NCBI GenBank assembly: GCA_021399435.1
Contig: JAJTUP010000011.1
Coordinates: 1,488,001 to 1,552,000, forward strand
Length of the DNA stretch: 64,000 nt
Direction: 5' to 3'
From: Diaporthe sp. PMI_573
Taxonomy: Eukaryota > Ascomycota > Sordariomycetes > Diaporthales > Diaporthaceae
Shown: one piece after another, positions 25,218 to 36,695 of the stretch
How positions within the stretch are numbered: the stretch's first letter is position 1
Layout of the letters: every line of letters begins with the position of its first letter
Program-made: the position numbers and the translations under genes
Notes under the pieces: generated by a model
The model's input: the letters and a program-made list of their open reading frames with translations, nothing else
Database searches by the model: none
Told to the model about the DNA's origin: nothing

Positions 25218-26311
25218 GCTGTTCTGAGGTTGGCGGGATCGTGGTCTTCTGTTGCTGTTGCTGATGCGGATGCGGATGCCGATGTGGTGTGGTGTGGTGT
25301 GGTTTGGCGTGGTGTGGTTTGGCGTGCGTGGGGTAAATCAGAGGCAGTAATCTTTGGGGCTCTTGAGGCTTTGGACGTGGAGGACACGACGAAACAAAAC
25401 AGACAGACAAAAGGCCTTCAGCCTGTATGGACGCGCAAGTGACGTAACGCAGGCACTGTGCTGGCTGCTGCCTGCCTCAAAGGTTTGTTTTGCGCCGCAG
25501 TCACGCCTGCAGTCCCAAGTCCCGACACAACAGCCCAGCTTGACTTGTCACGCAGCACGCAGCAAGCGGCCCCCACTTGAATCGGTGACCGTGTGTGACA
25601 TCCGGATGCCGGGCATGTGCCTCCCTTCTCTTCAGCAGCCGTACCGCCGAGACTGCCTGTGCAAGACCCAATCGGAGGGAGGCCCTGAAGGCCGTGTTGC
25701 CCTTGCGTAGCGAGGTGTCGCCTGGAAAAGGACGTAGTTTTCGTTACCCGTTTATAATACGCCCTGTATTATTGCACGGCAAGCTAGCGCATGCAGTGGC
25801 ACGGTGGTCTCCTTGTATCGGGCCCGCACAATTTCCCCCAAAGATACCTCGGTCAGGTTTCTTTGGTTGGGGTGCAGGAGGAAGGACCCTGCCTACATCT
25901 GACGGCTTTGTTCGGGGGCCTCGCTTGACGTATTACGTGAGACACTAATGGTAAGCCGAGCGGCGCCTTCTGTGCAACCACACCTCACCTCATCCCTCCC
26001 TTTGGACACCCGTGCCAACAGCAGCCCATCAGCAGGCAGCAGCGGGACAATGAGGAGCGCTCGGCTACAGTCCTCGACTGCTTTCTGAGAAAGGGGGGCC
26101 AAATGCCAATGCCAAGTTTCAAATAACCATACACGGCAAAGAACAGTTCTGTCGCCCCTTGCTAGCCAGCAAGCACCCCCAACATCATCATCCATTCTTC
26201 GACGTCCCACGAACATCTCAGCCTCATCTTCGGTCCTTTTAGGGACCTGGGTCTGGGCGTGTGGACTCACGCGCTTCTCAAACCCCACCCAGCCAGTCGC
26301 CAGACATCATC
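25218..26311. promoter_or_regulatory. Divergent promoter, methyltransferase 2 / MFS transporter
   Basis: The 1.1-kb gap has a low-complexity GTGGTGTG/GGTTTGGCGT repeat at about 25,261-25,330. Two inverted CGG-N3-CCG sites lie close together: TCGGTGACCGT at 25,582-25,592 and CCGGATGCCGG at 25,602-25,612. The first differs from TCGGN3CCGA at one base. No gene is seen. Confidence 0.4.
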
Positions 26312-28310
26312 ATGACTTCTACTGGAAAAGTGCCCCCTGGTGGGCTGGCGTCTGAGGATTCCGATCCTGCCTCGGCCACGCCTGAGCGCGACCTTGCCGA
26401 CCGCGCCGTCGACGACAACAACGCCACTGACAATGATCCCCAGCACACCACCGTCTCCAGCTTCAAGCCCGATTGGCGCTTCTGGCTTATTTACGTCTCC
26501 CTCTGCCTGGTGACTTTTGCCTCTGCCGTCGACAACGTACGTTTGACCCTCTTCACCCATACCCCAACGCCGGTCGTTTGTTCTGTTTTCAAGTTCTGTG
26601 AAGAGGTAGGGATGCAGGAAGCAGGCGGGAATGGTTCTTGTCTTGTGAGGCACAAATGACTTGGTAGAGATTTGTCTGTGAAGCGCTTTGCGTCTTGCGA
26701 AGATGTTCGGCCAGCCCCATCTCCTCATACAACTACAAAGCACCCCCGGTAACCATAAAATGCAAAATGCTCACCAGCAGCTGTTGTAGACCATCGTCTT
26801 CACCGCATTGCCCACCATCACTCGCGCCCTGGGTGGTGGCAGCCAGTATGTCTGGATCGCGAACTCGTACGTCATCGCGAGCACCGCCATCCAGCCGCTC
26901 TGCGGCCAGCTGAGCAACGTCCTCGGACGACGTGGGCCGAGTCTGTTCTTTGTCGCTCTGTTTGCTCTAGGCAGCGGCATCGCCGGCGGGGCCAACGGGG
27001 TCGGCATGCTCATTGCCGGCCGTACTATCCAAGGCATCGGCTGCGGTGGCATATTCGTCCTGCTCGACATCATCGTCTGCGACCTGGTCCCCCTGCGCGA
27101 GAGGGGCAAGTATCTTGGTCCCATGCTGGCCGCCGGAGGCCTGGGGTCCGCCTTGGGGCCCTTGATCGGCGGGGCCCTGACTGAGGCAAGCTGGCGCTGG
27201 GTCTTCTACATCACACTCCCCTTCTCGGGCCTGACCCTCGTAACCATGGTTGCGTTCCTCCGCCTGCATCATGTCAGAGATGCCTCGTGGAAGCAGAGCC
27301 TCGTCCGCGTCGATCTCCCCGGCAACTTGCTCTTCATTGCCTCTATCACGGCAGTCCTCCTGGGCTTGATCATGGGCGGCAAGGACTACCCCTGGGCGTC
27401 CTGGCATATCATACTGCCCCTCGTCCTGGGCTTTGTCGGCTGGGTGCTGTTTCACGTCTACCAAATGTCTCCGTGGTGCAAAGAGCCGTCCATACCTCCT
27501 TGGCTCTTTGCCAACCGTACGTCGGCCGTTGGTTTCATTCTCAGCTTCCTGTCCGGCGTCCTCCTGGAATGGGTCGTCTACTGGTATCCCTTGTACTTTC
27601 AAGCACTGCTGGGGAAATCTCCACTCATGTCCGGAGTAGACACACTCCCCTTCAACGTCCTGCTGATGCCGGCTGCCATGGTCTCAGGTATCCTGATGTC
27701 CAAGACTGGTACTTACCGGCCCCTTCACGTGGCCGCGTATGTCTTGCTCTCTCTTGGGCTGGGATTGTCTTCCATGCTGGACGCAACCTCATCAACCGCT
27801 GAATGGGCCATCTTCCAGATCATACTCGCCCTAGGCCTGGGATGCACCTTTGTCACCCTGCTCCCTGCCATCCAGGCAGCACTGCCTGAGTCCGACGTCG
27901 CGACTGCCACGGCGACTTATTCGTTCTTCCGCAGTTTCGGCTTCATCTGGGGCGTGACGATCCCGTCGCTCATCCTCGATAACCACATCAACAACGGCTT
28001 GAGCTCGGTGGATGACGCTGACGTCCGGGATCAGTTGGCTGGTGGAGGTGCCTACCAGTTCGCTGCATATGGCGGCGTACAGGCCCTGCCCGATGGAGTC
28101 CGCCAACAGGTAACCGCTCTCTACTCGGGTACATTCAAAACCACGTGGTTGGCGGCACTCGCATTTTCTCTCCTTGGATTTCTGTTGGTCTTTGTCGAGA
28201 AGCACGTCGAGATGAGGAAGGAGCTGGACACCGAATTCGGCATGGAGGAGAAGAAGAAGACGGAGACTACGGAGAGCGCCGAGAATGTTGTGGATGAACC
28301 GAAGAAATGA
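26312..28310 (+). CDS. MFS multidrug-type efflux transporter
   Basis: Major facilitator of the DHA2 (14-helix) drug:H+ antiporter type, the usual ETP exporter class (GliA-like), at the plasma membrane. Exon 26,312-26,536 carries a hydrophilic N-terminus and the first helix. After a 253-nt intron, exon 26,790-28,310 begins with TIVFTALPTI. The total is 581 residues. Visible motifs include GQLSNVLGRRGPSLFF (motif A region), RTIQGIGCGGIFVLLD, RERGKYLG and GSALGPLIGGALT (motif C). The C-terminus is a charged lysine/glutamate tail. The intron is longer than its neighbours' introns, so a small extra exon cannot be excluded. Confidence 0.9.
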
Positions 28311-28393
28311 ACTTGCTGTCCGCGCCGCGCGTCGAAGGATGTGTTCTATAAGTTTCCATGTACTGCTCGTAATCTCACCAGACTAGAAACACG

Positions 28394-29545
28394 TTACTTT
28401 CTCCCTGTAGCTACAATCGCAGTTCCCTCCAGCCGACCCCTCCCGTCAGGGAACCTCTCCCCGAGCCGCTTGAGCATCCACTGTATCGCCTGCTCGACCT
28501 CGTCCCCCGACATGGCCGCCGTAACCGCCTTGACGCTCGGTATGTTGGCGACATTAAACCTCGTCATCGCCTCGGGGTCGGTGAACTCATAAAAAGTCTG
28601 CACCTCCTCCACGCACACCTCCCGGAACCCGGCCTCCTCCAGCGATGCTGCCACGCGCGCCGTGGACGCCCACGCCTCGGGGATGGCGCCGAGCCCCGTG
28701 CCGGGGCGCACCGCGCCGAGCGCCTCGCCGATGATGTCCATCCACCCGACCGACCGGAAGCTCGTCATGCCGAACACGCCCCCCGGCTGGAGCACCCGCC
28801 GCGTCTCGGCCAGCACGTCCCCCGGCCGCTGCACCATCAACAGCAGCAGGCCCGCCGTGACGTGGCTGAAGGCGCCGTCCTCCACCGCCAGGCCCAACAG
28901 GTCCGCCGCGTCGCACACCGCCGCCTCCACGCGCGCCCACGCCGTCTTGCTGTCCTCCCCTCGGCCTTCAGCAGCAGCCGCCGCCGCCGCCGCCACCTCG
29001 GCCGCCTGCCGCCCCTGCACCGCGGCGATCATGCCCGGGCTGAGGTCTGCGGCGACGAGGCGTGCGGTCGGCGGCAGCGAGGCGCCGTAGGTCTCGATGA
29101 GGCGGCCCAAGACCTGTCCCACGCCACAGCCTGTGTCGAGGATGGCGGTAGCTAAGGAGAAGGGGAGAATGCGGTTGACCTGTGGTGTGAGGGCTACCTT
29201 GTCAGCGTTTTTATACGTGTCCTATGTGGTAGTGGTGTGAAGAAACTACTGTATCCTTCCTGAATAGGTAGCTGTCCGTACTAGGTGGGCAGGGGAGGAG
29301 GGGGGCGGGGAGGTGGGCTGCTCACCCTTTCGAGGAGCTCCTTGTTTAGACTTGTCGTTGGGCCTTCAGAGGCCGTCTTCAGCAATGCCACGGCGGATTC
29401 ATCCCAGGACTCCGTTTTGGCTGTAAAAACGAGTAGCTTAGTGGCTTGCAATATTTCAGGTCTGTTGGTGAGTTGAAGGGTGTCACATTTCACACGTACA
29501 GACCAGCGATGAGGGCTTGGTGACGGTATCGGAAGACAGAGTCAT
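28394..29545 (-). CDS. SAM-dependent methyltransferase 3
   Basis: Class I methyltransferase of 308 residues. Minus-strand exons are 29,545-29,500, 29,420-29,326 and 29,179-28,394, and their phases agree. Motif I is ILDTGCGVGQVLGRL (about residues 57-71) and the acidic loop is AADLSPGM. An eight-alanine run follows (AEVAAAAAAAAEGR), then LQPGGVFGMTSF. The coding sequence is very GC-rich. It ends 83 bp from the convergent MFS gene. Its substrate is unknown; S-, N- or O-methylation of an ETP intermediate is plausible. Confidence 0.85.
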
Positions 29546-29708
29546 AGTGCTGAAGGTGTGAGATGGACAACTAGGCTGAATAGATTGCTCAATACCAAAA
29601 CCACGAGGCTACGAGAAGCTTGTTTCTTGAAGGAGCAAGAATGTCAAAATGGAACTTTTAGTGCGTAGAATCGAATTTAAACCGATTCCAAGAAGATCAC
29701 AGCGGAGT

Positions 29709-29719
29709 TCGGTGACCGA
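29709..29719. promoter_or_regulatory. TCGGTGACCGA, candidate Zn2Cys6 site upstream of methyltransferase 3
   Basis: Exact match to TCGGN3CCGA, a motif reported for promoters of ETP clusters. It is about 165 bp upstream of the methyltransferase 3 ATG, in the 231-bp gap behind the CxxT flavoprotein gene. Confidence 0.5.
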
Positions 29720-29776
29720 GCCCTTGAGGCTTGGTGTTTCCATATTGCTGAGATCAACCCAGGAGCCTCGTAATTG

Positions 29777-31044
29777 CTAGTATCCCAGTCTATTTAACAC
29801 CCACGACCAAATCTGAGTGGGCCGGATCCGTTTCTGCTCCCCTAAACGGTCGACTTGATGCCCGGTCACCCTCATTGGCAACTCACGCGCAATGCCGGCT
29901 CCGGCGTTGGATCCTTGGAAGATGTTGCTGACAATCATCTTGAAAGGACTCGCGCAGTCGCCAGCGGCGAAGACACCCGAGACATTCGTCTGGTAGAAGG
30001 GCATCTTCGTCACAATGTCGTTGCGCTCATTAGTCTCCAACTCTAGCTGCCTCACGATGTCCTGATTCGGCCGTGTATGCGGCTGGTGGACCAGGAAACT
30101 CTCCGCCTTGGTCTCCCCGTCATCCAGCTGGATTATGATGCCCGAGCCTTCTGGGTCCCTGGTCAACCGCGTGATCCTGCGGTTATCGACCCTGATGTCG
30201 CCCTCCGGCTCCCCTCTCTCGACGAGGACCTTCCGAATGTCTTCCCCGAGCTGCTCGTTCCCATTTGTGTAGACGGAAACTATTTCTGCAAACTTTTGCG
30301 CGTCTTCCACCAGCATTGCGGCGTGAAATGGTGTTCCTGCGAGCCCCATAGCAAGCAAGCCGGCAGAGCGGCTTCCTCTGTACTCCAGACCACGAGTAAA
30401 CAGGCAGTGGAGACTGGCAAATACATCATGTTAGCAGAAATCCAAGACAGTGGACCAAACCCACCAGATTCAAGCAAAAGAGCGACGAGAAAAGGAAAAG
30501 GAGAAATGAAAAAAGTCTGGTCCACATACATTCGATCAGGAAAGTTGTCTTCGTAACCCTCAATATCGGGAAAGACGAAATCAACCCCTGTAGCCAAGAG
30601 TAGCTTCCTCCCCCTCCACGTCCGGCCCTGTAAATCATCCGCCTCGAAGAAGCTCTGGTCCGCCCCGGGCTTCCTGACCGTGGTGACCTGCGTGTGTACA
30701 AACCGTGCAAACCCGCTCCTTCTCAGCTCCTTGCGGCTGGCTCGGCGGGCCTCATCGGGGCTGCGGTCCTCCCATGTCGGCAGCGTGTGCGTGGGCGTCT
30801 TCCACTTGTTTCGGGGGTTGTCTGCGTCGAGGATGAGGGAGTCGATCTGATGCCGCGCAAGCGTCAGAGCGGCGGAGAGACCTGCATGAGAGCCTCCTAT
30901 GATCAGCACACTGGCGTCCGAGCCATTTCCCGGCACGGGCTGCTCCGCGGAGTAGATGTCGGAAAGACGCTCTGGTAGCTCGAATATGAGAGATAGTGCC
31001 AGGACCGCCACCGAGAGAGCGAGAACACGGACGGGCGACGACAT
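29777..31044 (-). CDS. Thioredoxin-reductase-like flavoprotein with CxxT in place of CxxC
   Basis: FAD-dependent pyridine-nucleotide-oxidoreductase fold of the GliT type. Exons 31,044-30,530 and 30,413-29,777 join to 383 residues; an earlier in-frame ATG at 31,122 would add 26. The FAD site is VLIIGGSHAGLSAA (about residue 45) and the second FAD motif is GVFAAGDCAS. At the redox centre the spliced reading is CLFTRGLEYRG: the first Cys is present (TGC, 30,406-30,404), but the second position is Thr (ACT, 30,397-30,395). The N-terminus has a hydrophobic segment (VRVLALSVAVLALSLIFEL), suggesting a signal anchor that ordinary GliT enzymes lack. It cannot work by the usual dithiol mechanism. It may be degenerate or have a new role. 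Confidence 0.85.
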
Positions 31045-31649
31045 TTGGGAAAACATGGCTACGCTCTGCTGGGATTTCTTCAGGCCACCGAAGACTCTGA
31101 AAACTCGAGTGTCAAGTGGCATGAGCCAGTCGACCAGCCGGCCAAGCCAGGAGGACCGAAGAAGTCGTGTTCATGATATATATTCATTTAATGAGTACTT
31201 GCGTGTATGCAGAGATGGACCGGTGGCCGGGCAGCGGCCTCATGCACGCAGTACTCGGTACTCGGTACTCGGTACTAGACCACTCAGGTACACGAGTACC
31301 TGTTGGTCCTCCTAGGTACCGATCGGGACCCCAACAGACACACGTCGCCGTAAAATACCCATGCAGGTGTGACTGACTGCAGGGGCAACCAACCGACCGG
31401 CATACGTCGACTCCTTCGCCCCCAGGCAGAGCTGGCAGCTTCTTGACTTCTTCTTTGTTCTCCAGAGAGATGAAAAGGCTGGTCTCTCGCGGCTCGTCTC
31501 AGTTATTCGGCACGCAGACAGACGCTTGTCTCCCTCACCTGCTCTTGCTTCTGCTTCTCAACACCCGTCCCTCATCCTCAGACTTCATACTTGCATCAAA
31601 GACCGCCCGCAATCCTTGCGAGAGCCCCCCTCCTCCCCTGCTCGTGAGA
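31045..31649. promoter_or_regulatory. Divergent promoter between the two GliT-like genes, with GTACTCG repeats
   Basis: This 605-bp region separates the paralogous flavoprotein genes. It holds three head-to-tail copies of a TACTCGG heptamer (about 31,252-31,278) and a nearby GGTACACGAGTACC imperfect palindrome (about 31,287). It also holds CCGGTGGCCGG (31,220-31,230), an inverted CGG-N3-CCG. These are candidate operators for a shared regulator. Confidence 0.45.
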
Positions 31650-32727
31650 ATGGCTGCAAAGAACAGGGCCCCAACTCCTGAGCTCGTCGATGTCCTCATC
31701 GTGGGCGGAGGCCCCGCGGGTCTGACGTCAGCCATAAGCATAGCTCGCAACCTGCACACGGCGATTGTGTTCGACTCACAGTCCTACCGCAACGAGCGCA
31801 CCAGTCACTTCCACATGCTCCCCACCTGGGATGGCAAGAATCCGTATGCCTTCCGCGACGCTGCTAGGGAGAACACCCTGGAGAATTACGACACCATCTT
31901 CTACGAGAACGTAAAGATCGAGAAGGCCAAGAAGAACGACGACGGGCTCTTCGAGCTCACCGACGAGGGCGGAAAGGTCTGGAAGGGGCACAGCTTGGTC
32001 CTCGCGACCGGCATCATCGACAAGCCTCTTGATATTCCTGGTTTTGAGGAATGCTGGGCTCACAGCATGTAAGATGAGATGCCCCCCCCCTCTTGGCCTT
32101 GGCCCAAGTCTTGTTCGTACTGACAATATGTATAGCTTCCATTGCTTGTTCTGCCACGGCTATGAGCAGCGCGGCAGCGCGTCGGCCGGTGTTCTGGCCA
32201 TCGACGACGCCGCCCCGCTGCCCATCGCCCTACACGTCTCCCGCAACGCTGCCCAGCTTGTCAAGTCCGTCACTATCTATACAAATGGGGACACCTCCCA
32301 GGTCGACACCCTGCAGGCTGCCATCGGCCCGAAGGCGCCCATGACGGTCGACTCCCGCCGCATCACCAAATTCGTCCTGGGCCCGGACAAGATCGGCCTT
32401 ACTCTTCACTTTGAGGACGGTACCACCAAGGATGAAGCGTTCCTCAGCCACAAGCCCAAGAGCAAGCTCAAGAGCTCCGAGCTGGCCGAGCAGCTCGGCC
32501 TCGAGATCACCCCTCAGGGAGATATAAAGGCGAATCCTCCCTTCGGCGAGACCAGCCTGAGCGGATGCTTCGCTGCCGGCGACAACGCCTCGTTCTTGAA
32601 GACAACCCCGAATGCGCTGAACACCGGTGCGAACAGTGCTGCAGGTACCGCTAGCCACGTCCAGAGCAGGAAGTACGGACACAAGAGTTTGAGCGAATTC
32701 ATGCAGAGCCAGAAGCCTGCTGCATAG
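31650..32727 (+). CDS. GliT-like dithiol oxidase (thioredoxin-reductase fold)
   Basis: FAD enzyme expected to close the ETP disulfide and protect the producer from the free dithiol. Exons 31,650-32,068 and 32,136-32,727 give 336 residues. The ATG at 31,650 places DVLIVGGGPAGLTSA at about residue 15. The open frame continues upstream to 31,443, but that part looks like leader sequence. The redox motif is intact after splicing (HCLFCHGYEQRG), and the second FAD motif is GCFAAGDNASF. The length is typical of GliT/SirT. This is the canonical partner of the divergent CxxT gene. Confidence 0.92.
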
Positions 32728-33009
32728 GACCGGGCAGTGAGATTGCAAGGACAGGTAAATTAAGCCCACCAGGCAGCGGGATATTGGTTTTGGAGATTTT
32801 TTCACAAAACTTGCTGTGTGGTATCATTCGTCGTAGCTCCTATTACTCTTTGGTCACCTCACGTGCCAGAGTGCATCCTCCCTATCGTCGTAAGCATTAA
32901 ATGATTCTCTCTGCGTTCATACGATTGTAGTGAAATAATTCCATGTGATGCCATGGGCAGTACTAGTCACAACCTCGGGTTCTCCACTCTTTCCCTTTCC
33001 CCTTCACGA

Positions 33010-34299
33010 TCAACTACTCCTGTCCCCGTGCAAGGGTAAGAACTCAATGTCCGTATCCGTGACGACCTGGATGTTGGTGTTGGTCCTGGATGAGCCTTTC
33101 GACTGAGACGGCTTGTCGACACCCTCCCCGACGTGCGCCCACTGCTGCCGGCTTCCGCTGCCATACGGGCTGCTTCCTCCCAGAAGGGATCGAATCGAGC
33201 TTCCGAGGCGGGAATCGGTAATCGCCTGCCATACTGGTGACAAGGTAGGGACGCAGGTGCAGATGATGGCGATGGGCACTTCGCTGTTTTGGAAAAGGAG
33301 CGCCATCCACTGCGTGTCGACTTGAGTGGGGTCGCCATCAATGAGCGTGATGATACACGCCATACGCAAGATGGAGCAGACCGTCGCACTAAATCTCATT
33401 AGCCCGTATTTTCTGAAGGAGGGAGAATCGGGCGTGGGCGGGTTTTCGGGGTCGGGCTCGCGGCCTTACAATACGGCTACCAGTAGGATACTCGATACCA
33501 CGATCTTGTTGGATCTCTTCATCTGCAGGTTCCAGATGACTGGAAGCGGAAGTGACAGGATGAAGAAATCAAAGATGACATGTGCGATTCCCAGACCCGT
33601 GCACGACTTTTCCGTGTCGATGCACGTCCCGGGGAGCATCGGGTTCCACGCCAGGTACACCGGGTTGCACGCGGCGAACACGACGACCAAGCTGCTGATC
33701 CACCAGGCGACGCAGAGGCCCAGCATGCCGTAGCACACGTTCCGGAACAGCAGGGACCTTCCGAACAGGCGCAGATAGAAGAATATGATCGAGCACTGAA
33801 TGCAGCATACAGCCGCCTGCCATATAAGGTAGTCCGCGACCAGCGTCTGGATCACGATAGTTAGGCACACATGCACGTTGCGCACTCACGCATCGGGGTT
33901 CGCAATGTGGCCTGCATACCTTGAAGTAGACTTGCATGGCTCCCGGGGTCGACATGACCTCCATGGGAGCCAGCCCAGCGCCTGCTGCAACAACTAACAC
34001 AATAATGGCCGCTTGATTGGCAAAAGCCAAAACCTATTGTGTCGTGAGTATGTGATTGCCGAGGAGGGGAGAGGGCGCATCTGTGCTAGATATCGGCCCG
34101 TAACACATACCAACGCGGCAATGCATAGGAAATCATCGGCGCCGAGAGAAAGGTTCTTCAAGCGCCTCGCGTAGATCCGGAGCGGCACAATTCCCGTCGC
34201 GAGGATCAGGAACGTCAGCGGGACGGCGATCAGCGCCTGTTGTGGGGGCTGGTCTATCACAAACCGCTCCACCATGTGACGAGCGACAAGGGAGGCCAT
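33010..34299 (-). CDS. Rhodopsin-domain integral membrane protein 1
   Basis: Fungal seven-helix integral membrane protein of the rhodopsin-domain (PTH11-related) family. Exons 34,299-34,111, 34,033-33,920, 33,846-33,470 and 33,394-33,010 join to 354 residues with matching phases. Family hallmarks are RIYARRLKNLSLGADDFLC in the second helix region, YLIWQAAVCCIQCSIIFFYLR, and a conserved CIDTEK.C loop. A polar Ser/Thr tail follows the last helix. Such genes often sit in fungal metabolite clusters without a defined role; sensing or transport has been suggested. Nothing here shows a catalytic activity. Confidence 0.82.
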
Positions 34300-36695
34300 T
34301 CTGCGTCAATGATTGGATTCAAAAAGAAGGGGAAGTTTGGTTTCGAAGGGAACACAACATGATGTGCCATGAGGAAACGAGGGGGGTTGACCGACATTAA
34401 GTATGACAGACCTGGAAGCGTCCTGACTCAACGTCCTGCTCGTTCCAATCCCGGGAGCGCTGCTCGGCTCTATTGCGAAAGGTGGATTTGGAATCGAAGG
34501 ATCCATCCGACGCCCAGAATTCGCTTAGGTCCTTGCGATGGCTTATGCACCAAAATCCTCCTCAGCCTTGAATACTCTTGTGTTGGTGTGCATCCACCGT
34601 ACGGTCCAGACCCAACAAGCCATAGCGGGGGAGTCAATGGTAAGGAACAGACATTTCGTTTGTCTAGTACCGACAAGATCGCTCTGAATAACAATATATC
34701 ACCTCATTGCTCTCCATCTGGTGGCAGAGGATACGCTCACGAACAGGTGAAGCACAATACCTAAGTACACATCGTCTGTGAAGGAACCCCCAGATTTCGA
34801 CGCATCCCAAATTAGAAGCGGCGTGGCTTCGGTGAGGGATGGGCCGAAAAGTGTTGGCAGGTTGGCAAATGTACAAGTTCCGATAGGGCGTTCGCGTTGC
34901 CAAGTGTATGTACCGCCGCTGTCAAAGGATCGGGTTGGGTGGGTGGGTGGTAGCACAAAAGCGAACTATCAGCCGCGGTCATGCGGACGTGATTCCGACT
35001 TTGACCTAGGTGGTTGTCAGAAAGGCGCAAAGGAATGCCGGGGATGAGGCCCATGAGACGCTCAGGCGCTCCGCTTCATGATGGTTACTTACATGCTATT
35101 TTCCGGGTCGGCGTTGGCCCGGGAAAATTGCAGACTTGTGCATTCCACCCTCATATTCACGCTCAGTTCCGAGGCGTATACACTTATACGCCAATAATCA
35201 ACGTACGCAAGAGCCAGTCGCGGCCACTCAGAAGAACTTGAATGAAAAATGAATCAAGACCATAGATACCAGAGAGATGACATACAACCACGTGCTGTGG
35301 CAGACATTCACCTAGACCAAGCCTGCAGCGCCTATCGATTAGGACCGCCCGTTCGACCAAATCAGGCATGCTCACCCGATAAACGCACATAAGCGGTGCA
35401 AATCGTACGAAACCAAATGGATTCTTGTTGGTACACCTTGCGATTCCGTCATTTCCTAGTTAATCAAGTAATATGAATGCCATCCTGCGGTTGGTGCAGC
35501 CCTCATCCTGACCCGGATCCTCCAACGTGCCCACATCCTCCTGCTGTTTAGCTGCTGCCATTCGTAGTCACAAATTTTCCCAATTGTTCTTTCCTACGAA
35601 ACCAAAATAAATTCGAGTTATATAAGCGATCTACTAAGTTACCGGGATAGTGTGGTTCCAGGAGTGGAAATGAAGATAAGAGTAATCCATAAAGCCCACC
35701 AAACATAGAAAACATCGTATGTGGGACGGTCTACCAATATGGCCTTTCGTTTTACAATTTATACAATAGAAATTAAATCGTTGGCGGGCGAACAATCTCA
35801 AGTAGAACGAATTTGCTTTAGAAGCACTGAACCGGCAAAGGAGAATCAGTATGCTCCAGAACAGAGAAGCAGAAGACCAGGTTTTGCGAAGCATGTAAAA
35901 CCAATTTCATGAACGTATCCTCAGTCGGTTCATTTATGGTGGAGAGGCTAGGAAACCAAAGTAAGGTTGGCTCTACACCAGCCGGGCGATGATCCTTTCG
36001 GTTGTGGGATGGGTGGTGATATCGGCCACCGTTGGGTGCAGGAAGCAGATAGCGTGCCAGCTGCCCAGATGGCAACCAGCCAGCTACTTGCTTAGACCCG
36101 CCAACTACACCCAATACGCCCATCTACACCACTATAGTGCCCCTTCGAGTGGTCACTCTAGAAGACTAACCAACATTGGTCCAGCATTAAAACACCCAGT
36201 CATCTACCGAATCGCCAGTGATGGCTTCGCTTTCGCCTTATATAGGCATCGAGGACACTCTGACAATATGAGAACTTTCAAAACCCAAAGACCGGCTTTT
36301 CAAGACATTGAATGAGACGTCTACAGGACGTTTCTGTTGGGATTTGATTTCAGACCCGAAATCGCAATTTCTTGCAGTTTCACTTGCTCGGGTGCTTCAG
36401 GACCTTCGGGTACCGGTTCAAGCCTCGGAGGATCACCGGCGCCCTTCCAGTCCATGGTGCCCTCGTGTTTTGATGTTGCTGACGGCCCAACACATCCTCG
36501 GAAGCCGGTCACTTCCCGTATACCTCTGCTGATCTTAGGGAGTGGCAAGAAGCGATTGCATGTTGTGAGGTCGGCTCGGGTAGCCGGGCTGTGGCGACCT
36601 ACTCACTGGAGAGGATCAGTGTTCAGCCCTCGAAAACAGTGGGATATTTCACTGACGTGATTCTTGCAGGTAAACACCACCTGAAGATTTTAGCC
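34300..36695. other. 2.4-kb gap upstream of the NRPS; no adenylation domain recognisable
   Basis: This is where the first adenylation domain of an ETP synthetase would be expected. No core motif of an adenylation domain (SGSTGxPKG, YGPTE, GRxDxQ) was recognised in any frame. From about 36,223 to 36,695 there is coding-like text in changing frames, such as SQFLAVSLARVLQDL and SRAVATYSLERISVQPS, that I could not assign. Three CGG-N3-CCG sites occur: TCGGCCACCGT (36,022), TCGGGTACCGG (36,406) and TCGGAAGCCGG (36,498). Confidence 0.5.

Noticed and set aside
26967..27602. 211-residue open frame antisense to the MFS transporter
   Set aside because: No domain is visible and it lies fully within the coding exon of a clear transporter.
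31650..32727. Housekeeping thioredoxin reductase
   Set aside because: The CLFCHGYE motif, short length and position among ETP genes fit GliT-like dithiol oxidases better than the CAxC motif of general thioredoxin reductase.
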